Below are positions 49,777-61,900 of a DNA stretch of 64,000 nt, piece after piece. The stretch is from contig OX352766.1 of assembly GCA_947095585.1 (NCBI GenBank), forward strand, positions 22,620,939-22,684,938, written 5' to 3'. How positions within the stretch are numbered: the first letter of the stretch is position 1; the number at the start of each line of letters is the position of its first letter. Origin of the DNA: Nephrocerus scutellatus (taxonomy: Eukaryota > Arthropoda > Insecta > Diptera > Pipunculidae). The notes under the pieces are model-generated. The model made no database searches, was not told where the DNA came from, and was given only the letters and a program-made list of their open reading frames with translations. The translations under genes were made by a program, and so were the position numbers.

Positions 49777-52448
49777 AATATATAACGCAGTTATTTCGAA
49801 GTCCAATTGGGTCATCAAAGGACTGTTTTAAAATTAAAAATTCATTCAAATTTTCATAAAATGAACTTACAAAATGCATATTATAGAGCTCGTAATTTCT
49901 TGACCTTCTCAATTGCAATATATAACGCACTTATTTCGAAGTTCAATTGTGTCATCAAAGGATTGTTTTAGAATTAAAAATTAAATTAAATTTGAAACTT
50001 GGAATCATTTCATAAAATTAACTTACAAAATGCATATTATAGAGCTCGTAATTTCTTGACCTTCTCAATTGCAATATATAACGCACTTATTTCGAAGTTC
50101 AATTGTTTCATCAAATGATTGTTTTAGAATTAAAAATTAAATTAAATTTGAAACTTGGAATCATTTCATAAAATTAACTTACAAAATGCATATTATAGAG
50201 CTCGTAATTTCTTGACCTTCTCAATTGCAATATATAACGCACTTATTTCGAAGTTAAATTGTGTCATCAAAGGATTGTTTTAGAATTAAAAATTAAATTA
50301 AATTTGAAACTTGGAATCATTTCATAAAATGAACTTACAAAATGCATATTATAGAGCTTGTCATTTCTTGACCTTCTCAATTGCAATATATAACGCACTT
50401 ATTTCGAAGTTCAATTGTTTCATCAAAGGATTGTTTTAGAATTAAAAATAAATTAAATTTGAATCTTGGAATCATTTCATAAACTGAACTTACAAAATGC
50501 ATATTATAGAGCTCGTAATTTCTTGACCTTCTCAACTGTAATATATAACGCACTTATTTCGAAGTCCAATTGTGTCATCAAAGGACTGTTTTAGAATTAA
50601 AAATTCAATCAAATTTGAAACTTGGAACCATTTCATAAAATGAACTTACAAAATGCATATTATAGAGCTCGTAATTTCTTGACCTTCTCAATTGCAATAT
50701 ATAACGCACTTATTTCGAAGTTAAATTGTGTCATCAAAGGATTGTTTTAGAATTAAAAATTAAATAAAATTTGAAACTTGGAATCATTTCATAAAATGAA
50801 CTTACAAAATGCATATTATAGAGCTCGTCATTTCTTGACCTTCTCAACTGTAATATATAACGCACTTATTTCGAAGTCCAATTGTGTCATCAAAAGACTG
50901 TTTTAAAATTAAAAATTAAATTAAATTTGAAACTTGGAATCATTTCATAAAATGAACTTACAAAATGCATATTATAGAGCTCGTAATTTCTTGACCTTCT
51001 CAACTGTAATATATAACGCACTTATTTCGAAGTCCAATTGTGTCATCAAAGGACTGTTTTAGAATTAAAAATTCAATCAAATTTGAAACTTGGAACCATT
51101 TCATAAAATGAACTTACAAAATGCATATTATAGAGCTCGTCATTTCTTGACCTTCTCAATTGCAATATATAACGCACTTATTTCGAAGTTAAATTGTGTC
51201 ATCAAAGGATTGTTTTAGAATTAAAAATTAAATTAAATTTGAAACTTGGAATCATTTCATAAAATTAACTTTCAAAATGCATATTATAGAGCTCGTAATT
51301 TCTTGACATTCTCAACTGTAATATATAACGCAGTTATTTCGAAGTCCAATTGGGTCATCAAAGGACTGTTTTAAAATTAAAAATTCATTCAAATTTTCAT
51401 AAAATGAACTTACAAAATGCATATTATAGAGCTCGTAATTTCTTGACCTTCTCAATTGCAATATATAACGCACTTATTTCGAAGTTCAATTGTGTCATCA
51501 AAGGATTGTTTTAGAATTAAAAATTAAATTAAATTTGAAACTTGGAATCATTTCATAAAATTAACTTACAAAATGCATATTATAGAGCTCGTAATTTCTT
51601 GACCTTCTCAATTGCAATATATAACGCACTTATTTCGAAGTTCAATTGTTTCATCAAATGATTGTTTTAGAATTAAAAATTAAATTAAATTTGAAACTTG
51701 GAATCATTTCATAAAATTAACTTACAAAATGCATATTATAGAGCTCGTAATTTCTTGACCTTCTCAATTGCAATATATAACGCACTTATTTCGAAGTTAA
51801 ATTGTGTCATCAAAGGATTGTTTTAGAATTAAAAATTAAATTAAATTTGAAACTTGGAATCATTTCATAAAATGAACTTACAAAATGCATATTATAGAGC
51901 TCGTCATTTCTTGACCTTCTCAATTGCAATATATAACGCACTTATTTCGAAGTTCAATTGTTTCATCAAAGGATTGTTTTAGAATTAAAAATAAATTAAA
52001 TTTGAAACTTGGAATCATTTCATAAACTGAACTTACAAAATGCATATTATAGAGCTCGTAATTTCTTGACCTTCTCAACTGTAATATATAACGCACTTAT
52101 TTCGAAGTCCAATTGTGTCATCAAAGGACTGTTTTAGAATTAAAAATTCAATCAAATTTGAAACTTGGAACCATTTCATAAAATGAACTTACAAAATGCA
52201 TATTATAGAGCTCGTAATTTCTTGACCTTCTCAATTGCAATATATAACGCACTTATTTCGAAGTTAAATTGTGTCATCAAAGGATTGTTTTAGAATTAAA
52301 AATTAAATAAAATTTGAAACTTGGAATCATTTCATAAAATGAACTTACAAAATGCATATTATAGAGCTCGTCATTTCTTGACCTTCTCAACTGTAATATA
52401 TAACGCACTTATTTCGAAGTCCAATTGTGTCATCAAAAGACTGTTTTA
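49363..52448. repeat. Two tandem copies of a 1543-bp higher-order block
   Basis: CAAATGATTG (50111 and 51654) and CAAAAGACTG (50891 and 52434) recur at 1543 bp. Copies are about 49363-50905 and 50906-52448. The join is a hybrid monomer in which an S-type first half continues at AATTAAAAATT into an L-type second half, whereas the end of copy 2 continues as S (ATTCATTCAAA). Differences between copies are few (for example GAATCTTGG against GAAACTTGG at 50460/52003). It overlaps the right edge of the 2121-bp pair. Confidence 0.9.
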
Positions 52449-55400
52449 AAATTAAAAATTCATTCAAATTTTCATAAAATGAACTTACAAAATGCATATT
52501 ATAGAGCTCGTCATTTCTTGACCTTCTCAATTGCAATATATAACGCACTTATTTCGAAGTTCAATTGTGTCATCAAAGGATTGTTTTAGAATTAAAAATT
52601 AAATTAAATTTGAAACTTGGAATCATTTCATAAAATGAACTTACAAAATGCATATTATAGAGCTCGTAATTTCTTGACCTTCTCAACTGTAATATATAAC
52701 GCAGTTATTTCGAAGTCCAATTGGGTCATCAAAGGACTGTTTTAAAATTAAAAATTCATTCAAATTTTCATAAAATGAACTTACAAAATGCATATTATAG
52801 AGCTCGTCATTTCTTGACCTTCTCAATTGCAATATATAACGCACTTATTTCGAAGTTCAATTGTGTCATCAAAGGATTGTTTTAGAATTAAAAATTAAAT
52901 TAAATTTGAAACTTGGAATCATTTCATAAACTGAACTAACAAAATGCATATTATAGAGCTCGTAATTTCTTGACCTTCTCAACTGTAATATATAACGCAC
53001 TTATTTCGAAGTCCAATTGTGTCATCAAAGGACTGTTTTAGAATTAAAAATTCAATCAAATTTGAAACTTGGAACCATTTCATAAAATGAACTTACAAAA
53101 TGCATATTATAGAGCTCGTCATTTCTTGACCTTCTCAATTGCAATATATAACGCACTTATTTCGAAGTTCAATTGTTTCATCAAAGGATTGTTTTAGAAT
53201 TAAAAATAAATTAAATTTGAAACTTGGAATCATTTCATAAAATTAACTTACAAAATGCATATTATAGAGCTCGTAATTTCTTGACCTTCTCAATTGCAAT
53301 ATATAACGCACTTATTTCGAAGTTCAATTGTTTCATCAAAGGATTGTTTTAGAATTAAAAATTAAATTAAATTTGAAACTTGGAATCATTTCATAAAATT
53401 AACTTACAAAATGCATATTATAGAGCTCGTAATTTCTTGACCTTCTCAACTGTAATATATAACGCAGTTATTTCGAAGTCCAATTGGGTCATCAAAGGAC
53501 TGTTTTAAAATTAAAAATTCATTCAAATTTTCATAAAATGAACTTACAAAATGCATATTATAGAGCTCGTCATTTCTTGACCTTCTCAATTGCAATATAT
53601 AACGCACTTATTTCGAAGTTCAATTGTGTCATCAAAGGATTGTTTTAGAATTAAAAATTAAATTAAATTTGAAACTTGGAATCATTTCATAAAATTAACT
53701 TACAAAATGCATATTATAGAGCTCGTCATTTCTTGACCTTCCTAATTGCAATATATAACGCACTTATTTCGAAGTTCAATTGTGTCATCAAAGGATTGTT
53801 TTAGAATTAAAAATTAAATTAAATTTGAAACTTGGAATCATTTCATAAAATTAACTTACAAAATGCATATTATAGAGCTCGTAATTTCTTGACCTTCTCA
53901 ACTGTAATATATAACGCAGTTATTTCGAAGTCCAATTGGGTCATCAAAGGACTGTTTTAAAATTAAAAATTCATTCAAATTTTCATAAAATGAACTTACA
54001 AAATGCATATTATAGAGCTCGTCATTTCTTGACCTTCTCAATTGCAATATATAACGCACTTATTTCGAAGTTCAATTGTGTCATCAAAGGATTGTTTTAG
54101 AATTAAAAATTAAATTAAATTTGAAACTTGGAATCACTTCATAAAATTAACTTACAAAATGCATATTATAGAGCTCGTTATTTTCTTGACCTTCTCAATT
54201 GCAATATATAACGCACTTATTTCGAAGTTCAATTGTTTCATCAAAGGATTGTTTTAGAATTAAAAATTAAATTAAATTTGAAACTTGGAATCATTTCATA
54301 AAATTAACTTACAAAATGCATATTATAGAGCTCGTAATTTCTTGACCTTCTCAACTGTAATATATAACGCACTTATTTCGAAGTCCAATTGTGTCATCAA
54401 AGGACTGTTTTAAAATTAAAAATTCATTCAAATTTTCATAAAATGAACTTACAAAATGCATATTATAGAGCTCGTCATTTCTTGACCTTCTCAATTGCAA
54501 TATATATCGCACTTATTTCGAAGTTCAATTGTGTCATCAAAGGATTGTTTTAGAATTAAAAATTAAATTAAATTTGAAACTTGGAATCATTTCATAAAAT
54601 TAACTTACAAAATGCATATTATAGAGCTCGTAATTTCTTGACCTTCTCAACTGTAATATATAACGCACTTATTTCGAAGTCCAATTGTGTCATCAAAGGA
54701 CTGTTTTAAAATTAAAAATTCATTCAAATTTTCATAAAATGAACTTACAAAATGCATATTATAGAGCTCGTCATTTCTTGACCTTCTCAACTGTAATATA
54801 TAACGCAGTTATTTCGAAGTCCAATTGGGTCATCAAAGGACTGTTTTAAAATTAAAAATTCATTCAAATTTTCATAAAATAAACTTACAAAATGCATATT
54901 ATAGAGCTCGTCATTTCTTGACCTTCTCAATTGCAATATATAACGCACTTATTTCGAAGTTCAATTGTGTCATCAAAGGATTGTTTTAGAATTAAAAATT
55001 AAATTAAATTTGAAACTTGGAATCATTTCATAAAATGAACTTACAAAATGCATATTATAGAGCTCGTAATTTCTTGACCTTCTCAACTGTAATATATAAC
55101 GCACTTATTTCGAAGTCCAATTGTGTCATCAAAGGACTGTTTTAGAATTAAAAATTCAATCAAATTTGAAACTTGGAACCATTTCATAAAATGAACTTAC
55201 AAAATGCATATTATAGAGCTCGTAATTTCTTGACCTTCTCAATTGCAATATATAACGCACTTATTTCGAAGTTAAATTGTGTCATCAAAGGATTGTTTTA
55301 GAATTAAAAATTAAATTAAATTTGAAACTTGGAATCATTTCATAAAATGAACTTACAAAATGCATATTATAGAGCTCGTAATTTCTTGACCTTCTCAACT

Positions 55401-56228
55401 GTAATATATAACGCACTTATTTCGAAGTCCAATTGTGTCATCAAAGGACTGTTTTAAAATTAAAAATTCATTCAAATTTTCATAAAATGAACTTACAAAA
55501 TGCATATTATAGAGCTCGTAATTTCTTGACCTTCTCAACTGTAATATATAACGCAGTTATTTCGAAGTCCAATTGGGTCATCAAAGGACTGTTTTAAAAT
55601 TAAAAATTCATTCAAATTTTCATAAAATAAACTTACAAAATGCATATTATAGAGCTCGTAATTTCTTGACCTTCTCAACTGTAATATATAACGCACTTAT
55701 TTCGAAGTCCAATTGTGTCATCAAAGGACTGTTTTAAAATTAAAAATTCATTCAAATTTTCATAAAATGAACTTACAAAATGCATATTATAGAGCTCGTA
55801 ATTTCTTGACCTTCTCAACTGTAATATATAACGCAGTTATTTCGAAGTCCAATTGGGTCATCAAAGGACTGTTTTAAAATTAAAAATTCATTCAAATTTT
55901 CATAAAATAAACTTACAAAATGCATATTATAGAGCTCGTCATTTCTTGACCTTCTCAATTGCAATATATAACGCACTTATTTCGAAGTTCAATTGTGTCA
56001 TCAAAGGATTGTTTTAGAATTAAAAATTAAATTAAATTTGAAACTTGGAATCATTTCATAAAATGAACTTACAAAATGCATATTATAGAGCTCGTAATTT
56101 CTTGACCTTCTCAACTGTAATATATAACGCACTTATTTCGAAGTCCAATTGTGTCATCAAAGGACTGTTTTAGAATTAAAAATTCAATCAAATTTGAAAC
56201 TTGGAACCATTTCATAAAATGAACTTAC
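52449..56228. repeat. Satellite array with a doubled 280-bp S-S' dimer
   Basis: Sequence near 52.93 kb matches that near 45.32 kb at a 7607-bp offset (CTGAACTAAC at 52931 and 45324). At about 55.4-55.96 kb, a pair of 140-bp monomers (one with CGCACTT, one with CGCAGTT and TTGGGTCATC) is repeated at 280 bp, with AAAATAAACTTAC at both ends (55621 and 55901). No gene is visible. Confidence 0.9.
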
Positions 56229-58951
56229 AAAATGCATATTATAGAGCTCGTCATTTCTTGACCTTCTCAATTGCAATATATAACGCACTTATTTCGAAGT
56301 TAAATTGTGTCATCAAAGGATTGTTTTAGAATTAAAAATTAAATTAAATTTGAAACTTGGAATCATTTCATAAAATGAACTTACAAAATGCATATTATAG
56401 AGCTCGTCATTTCTTGACCTTCTCAATTGCAATATATAACGAACTTATTTCGAAGTTCAATTGTTTCATCAAAGGATTGTTTTAGAATTAAAAATTAAAT
56501 TAAATTTGAAACTTGGAATCATTTCATAAAATGAACTTACAAAATGCATATTATAGAGCTCGTAATTTCTTGACCTTCTCAACTGTAATATATAACGCAC
56601 TTATTTCGAAGTCCAATTGTGTCATCAAAGGACTGTTTTAGAATTAAAAATTCAATCAAATTTGAAACTTGGAACCATTTCATAAAATGAACTTACAAAA
56701 TGCATATTATAGAGCTCGTAATTTCTTGACCTTCTCAATTGCAATATATAACGCACTTTTTTCGAAGTTAAATTGTGTCATCAAAGAATTGTTTTAGAAT
56801 TAAAAATTAAATTAAATTTGAAACTTGGAATCATTTCATAAAATGAACTTAAAAAAGGCATATTATAGAGCTCGTAATTTCTTGACCTTCTCAACTGTAA
56901 TATATAACGCACTTATTTCGAAGTCCAATTGTGTCATCAAAGGACTGTTTTAGAATTAAAAATTCAATCAAATTTGAAACTTGGAACCATTTCATAAAAT
57001 GAACTTACAAAATGCATATTATAGAGCTCGTCATTTCTTGACCTTCTCAATTGCAATATATAACGCACTTATTTCGAAGTTCAATTGTTTCATCAAAGGA
57101 TTGTTTTAGAATTAAAAATTAAATTAAATTTGAAACTTGGAATCATTTCATAAAATTAACTTATAAAATGCATATTATAGAGCTCGTAATTTCTTGACCT
57201 TCTCAACTGTAATATATAACGCACTTATTTCGAAGTCCAATTGTGTCATCAAAGGACTGCTTTAAAATTAAAAATTCATTCAAATTTTCATAAAATGAAC
57301 TTACAAAATGCATATTATAGAGCTCGTCATTTCTTGACCTTCTCAATTGCAATATATAACGCACTTATTTCGAAGTTAAATTGTGTCATCAAAGGATTGT
57401 TTTAGAATTAAAAATTAAATTAAATTTGAAACTTGGAATCATTTCATAAAATTAACTTTCAAAATGCATATTATAGAGCTCGTAATTTCATGACCTTCTC
57501 AACTGTAATATATAACGCAGTTATTTCGAAGTCCAATTGGGTCATCAAAGGACTGTTTTAAAATTAAAAATTCATTCAAATTTTCAAATTCAAATGCATA
57601 TTATAGAGCTCGTCATTTCTTGACCTTCTCAATTGCAATATATAACGCACTTATTTCGAAGTTAAATTGTGTCATCAAAGGATTGTTTTAGAATTAAAAA
57701 TTAAATTAAATTTGAAACTTGGAATCATTTCATAAAATGAACTTACAAAATGCATATTATAGAGCTCGTCATTTCTTGACCTTCTCAATTGCAATATATA
57801 ACGAACTTATTTCGAAGTTCAATTGTTTCATCAAAGGATTGTTTTAGAATTAAAAATTAAATTAAATTTGAAACTTGGAATCATTTCATAAAATGAACTT
57901 ACAAAATGCATATTATAGAGCTCGTAATTTCTTGACCTTCTCAACTGTAATATATAACGCACTTATTTCGAAGTCCAATTGTGTCATCAAAGGACTGTTT
58001 TAGAATTAAAAATTCAATCAAATTTGAAACTTGGAACCATTTCATAAAATGAACTTACAAAATGCATATTATAGAGCTCGTAATTTCTTGACCTTCTCAA
58101 TTGCAATATATAACGCACTTTTTTCGAAGTTAAATTGTGTCATCAAAGAATTGTTTTAGAATTAAAAATTAAATTAAATTTGAAACTTGGAATCATTTCA
58201 TAAAATGAACTTAAAAAAGGCATATTATAGAGCTCGTAATTTCTTGACCTTCTCAACTGTAATATATAACGCACTTATTTCGAAGTCCAATTGTGTCATC
58301 AAAGGACTGTTTTAGAATTAAAAATTCAATCAAATTTGAAACTTGGAACCATTTCATAAAATGAACTTACAAAATGCATATTATAGAGCTCGTCATTTCT
58401 TGACCTTCTCAATTGCAATATATAACGCACTTATTTCGAAGTTCAATTGTTTCATCAAAGGATTGTTTTAGAATTAAAAATTAAATTAAATTTGAAACTT
58501 GGAATCATTTCATAAAATTAACTTATAAAATGCATATTATAGAGCTCGTAATTTCTTGACCTTCTCAACTGTAATATATAACGCACTTATTTCGAAGTCC
58601 AATTGTGTCATCAAAGGACTGCTTTAAAATTAAAAATTCATTCAAATTTTCATAAAATGAACTTACAAAATGCATATTATAGAGCTCGTCATTTCTTGAC
58701 CTTCTCAATTGCAATATATAACGCACTTATTTCGAAGTTAAATTGTGTCATCAAAGGATTGTTTTAGAATTAAAAATTAAATTAAATTTGAAACTTGGAA
58801 TCATTTCATAAAATTAACTTTCAAAATGCATATTATAGAGCTCGTAATTTCATGACCTTCTCAACTGTAATATATAACGCAGTTATTTCGAAGTCCAATT
58901 GGGTCATCAAAGGACTGTTTTAAAATTAAAAATTCATTCAAATTTTCATAA
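56229..58951. repeat. Two tandem copies of a 1362-bp block with a filler-containing junction
   Basis: Markers at 1362-bp spacing are CTTAAAAAAGGCATATT (56849 and 58211), TATAACGAACTTATT (GAAC at 56441 and 57803) and CGTAATTTCATGACC (57481 and 58843). The join at 57586-57591 is a broken monomer: after CAAATTTTC six bases (AAATTC) replace the next 16 before AAATGCATATT. At the end of copy 2 the same monomer is intact, so this is the duplication breakpoint. Confidence 0.92.
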
Positions 58952-61900
58952 AATGAACTTACAAAATGCATATTATAGAGCTCGTAATTTCTTGACCTTC
59001 TCAATAGCAATATATAACGCACTTATTTCGAAGTTCAATTGTTTCATCAAATGATTGTTTTAGAATTAAAAATTAAATTAAATTTGAAACTTGGAATCAT
59101 TTCATAAAATTAACTTACAAAATGCATATTATAGAGTTCGTAATTTCTTGACCTTCTCAACTGTAATATATAACGCAGTTATTTCGAAGTCCAATTGGGT
59201 CATCAAAGGACTGTTTTAAAATTAAAAATTCATTCAAATTTTCATAAAATGAACTTACAAAATGCATATTATAGAGCTCGTCATTTCTTGACCTTCTCAA
59301 TTGCAATATATAACGCACTTATATCGAAGTTCAATTGTGTCATCAAAGGATTGTTTTAGAATTAAAAATTAAATTAAATTTGAAACTTGGAATCATTTCG
59401 TAAAATTAACTTACAAAATGCATATTATAGAGCTCGTCATTTCTTGACCTTCTTAATTGCAATATATAACGCACTTATTTCGAAGTTCAATTGTGTCATC
59501 AAAGGATTGTTTTAGAATTAAAAATTAAATTAAATTTGAAACTTGGAATCATTTCATAAAATGAACTTACAAAATGCATATTATAGAGCTCGTCATTTCT
59601 TGACCTTCTCAATTGCAATATATAACGCACTTATTTCGAAGTTCAATTGTGTCATCAAAGGATTGTTTTAGAATTAAAAATTAAATTAAATTTGAAACTT
59701 GGAATCATTTCATAAAATTAACTTAAAAATGCATATTATAGAGCTCGTTATTTTCTTGACCTTCTCAATTGCAATATATAACGCACTTATTTCGAAGTTC
59801 AATTGTTTCATCAAAGGATTGTTTTAGAATTAAAAATTAAATTAAATTTGAAACTTGGAATCATTTCATAAAATTAACTAACAAAATGTATATTATAGAG
59901 CTCGTAATTTCTTGACCTTCTCAACTGTAATATATAACGCACTTATTTCGAAGTCCAATTGTGTCATCAAAGGACTGTTTTAAAATTAAAAATTCATTCA
60001 AATTTTCATAAAATGAACTTACAAAATGCATATTATAGAGCTCGTCATTTCTTGACCTTCTCAATTGCAATATATAACGCACTTATTTCGAAGTTCAATT
60101 GTGTCATCAAAGGATTGTTTTAGAATTAAAAATTAAATTAAATTTGAAACTTGGAATCATTTCATAAAATTAACTAACAAAATGTATATTATAGAGCTCG
60201 TAATTTCTTGACCTTCTCAACTGTAATATATAACGCACTTATTTCGAAGTCCAATTGTGTCATCAAAGGACTGTATTAAAATTAAAAATTCATTCAAATT
60301 TTCATAAAATGAACTTACAAAATGCATATTATAGAGCTCGTCATTTCTTGACCTTCTCAATTGCAATATATAACGCACTTATTTCGAAGTTCAATTGTGT
60401 CATCAAAGGATTGTTTTAGAATTAAAAATTAAATTAAATTTGAAACTTGGAATCATTTCATAAAATGAACTTACAAAATGCATATTATAGAGCTCGTAAT
60501 TTCTTGACCTTCTCAACTGTAATATATAACGCAGTTATTTCGAAGTCCAATTGGGTCATGAAAGGACTGTTTTAAAATTGAAAATTCATTCAAATTTTCA
60601 TAAAATGAACTTACAAAATGCATATTATAGAGCTCGTCATTTCTTGACCTTCTCAATTGCAATATATAACGCACTTATTTCGAAGTTCAATTGTGTCATC
60701 AAAGGATTGTTTTAGAATTAAAAATTAAATTAAATTTGAAACTTGGAATCATTTCATAAACTGAACTTACAAAATGCATATTATAGAGCTCGTAATTTCT
60801 TGACCTTCTCAACTGTAATATATAACGCACTTATTTCGAAGTCCAATTGTGTCATCAAAGGACTGTTTTAGAATTAAAAATTCAATCAAATTTGAAACTT
60901 GGAACCATTTCATAAAATGAACTTACAAAATGCATATTATAGAGCTCGTAATTTCTTGACCTTCTCAATTGCAATATATAACGCACTTATTTCGAAGTTA
61001 AATTGTGTCATCAAAGGATTGTTTTAGAATTAAAAATTAAATAAAATTTGAAACTTGGAATCATTTCATAAAATGAACTTACAAAATGCATATTATAGAG
61101 CTCGTCATTTCTTGACCTTCTCAATTGCAATATATAACGCACTTATTTCGAAGTTCAATTGTTTCATCAAAGGATTGTTTTAGAATTAAAAATAAATTAA
61201 ATTTGAAACTTGGAATCATTTCATAAAATTAACTTACAAAATGCATATTATAGAGCTCGTAATTTCTTGACCTTCTCAATTGCAATATATAACGCACTTA
61301 TTTCGAAGTTCAATTGTTTCATCAAAGGATTGTTTTAGAATTAAAAATTAAATTAAATTTGAAACTTGGAATCATTTCATAAAATGAACTTACAAAATGC
61401 ATATTATAGAGCTCGTAATTTCTTGACCTTCTCAACTGTAATATATAACGCAGTTATTTCGAAGTCTAATTGGGTCATCAAAGGACTGTTTTAAAATTAA
61501 AAATTCATTCAAATTTTCATAAAATGAACTTACAAAATGCATATTATAGAGCTCGTCATTTCTTGACCTTCTCAATTGCAATATATAACGCACTTATTTC
61601 GAAGTTCAATTGTGTCATCAAAGGACTGTTTTAGAATTAAAAATTCAATCAAATTTGAAACTTGGAACCATTTCATAAAATGAACTTACAAAATGCATAT
61701 TATAGAGCTCGTCATTTCTTGACCTTCTCAATTGCAATATATAACGCACTTATTTCGAAGTTCAATTGTTTCATCAAAGGATTGTTTTAGAATTAAAAAT
61801 TAAATTAAATTTGAAACTTGGAATCATTTCATAAAATTAACTTACAAAATGCATATTATAGAGCTCGTAATTTCTTGACCTTCTCAACTGTAATATATAA

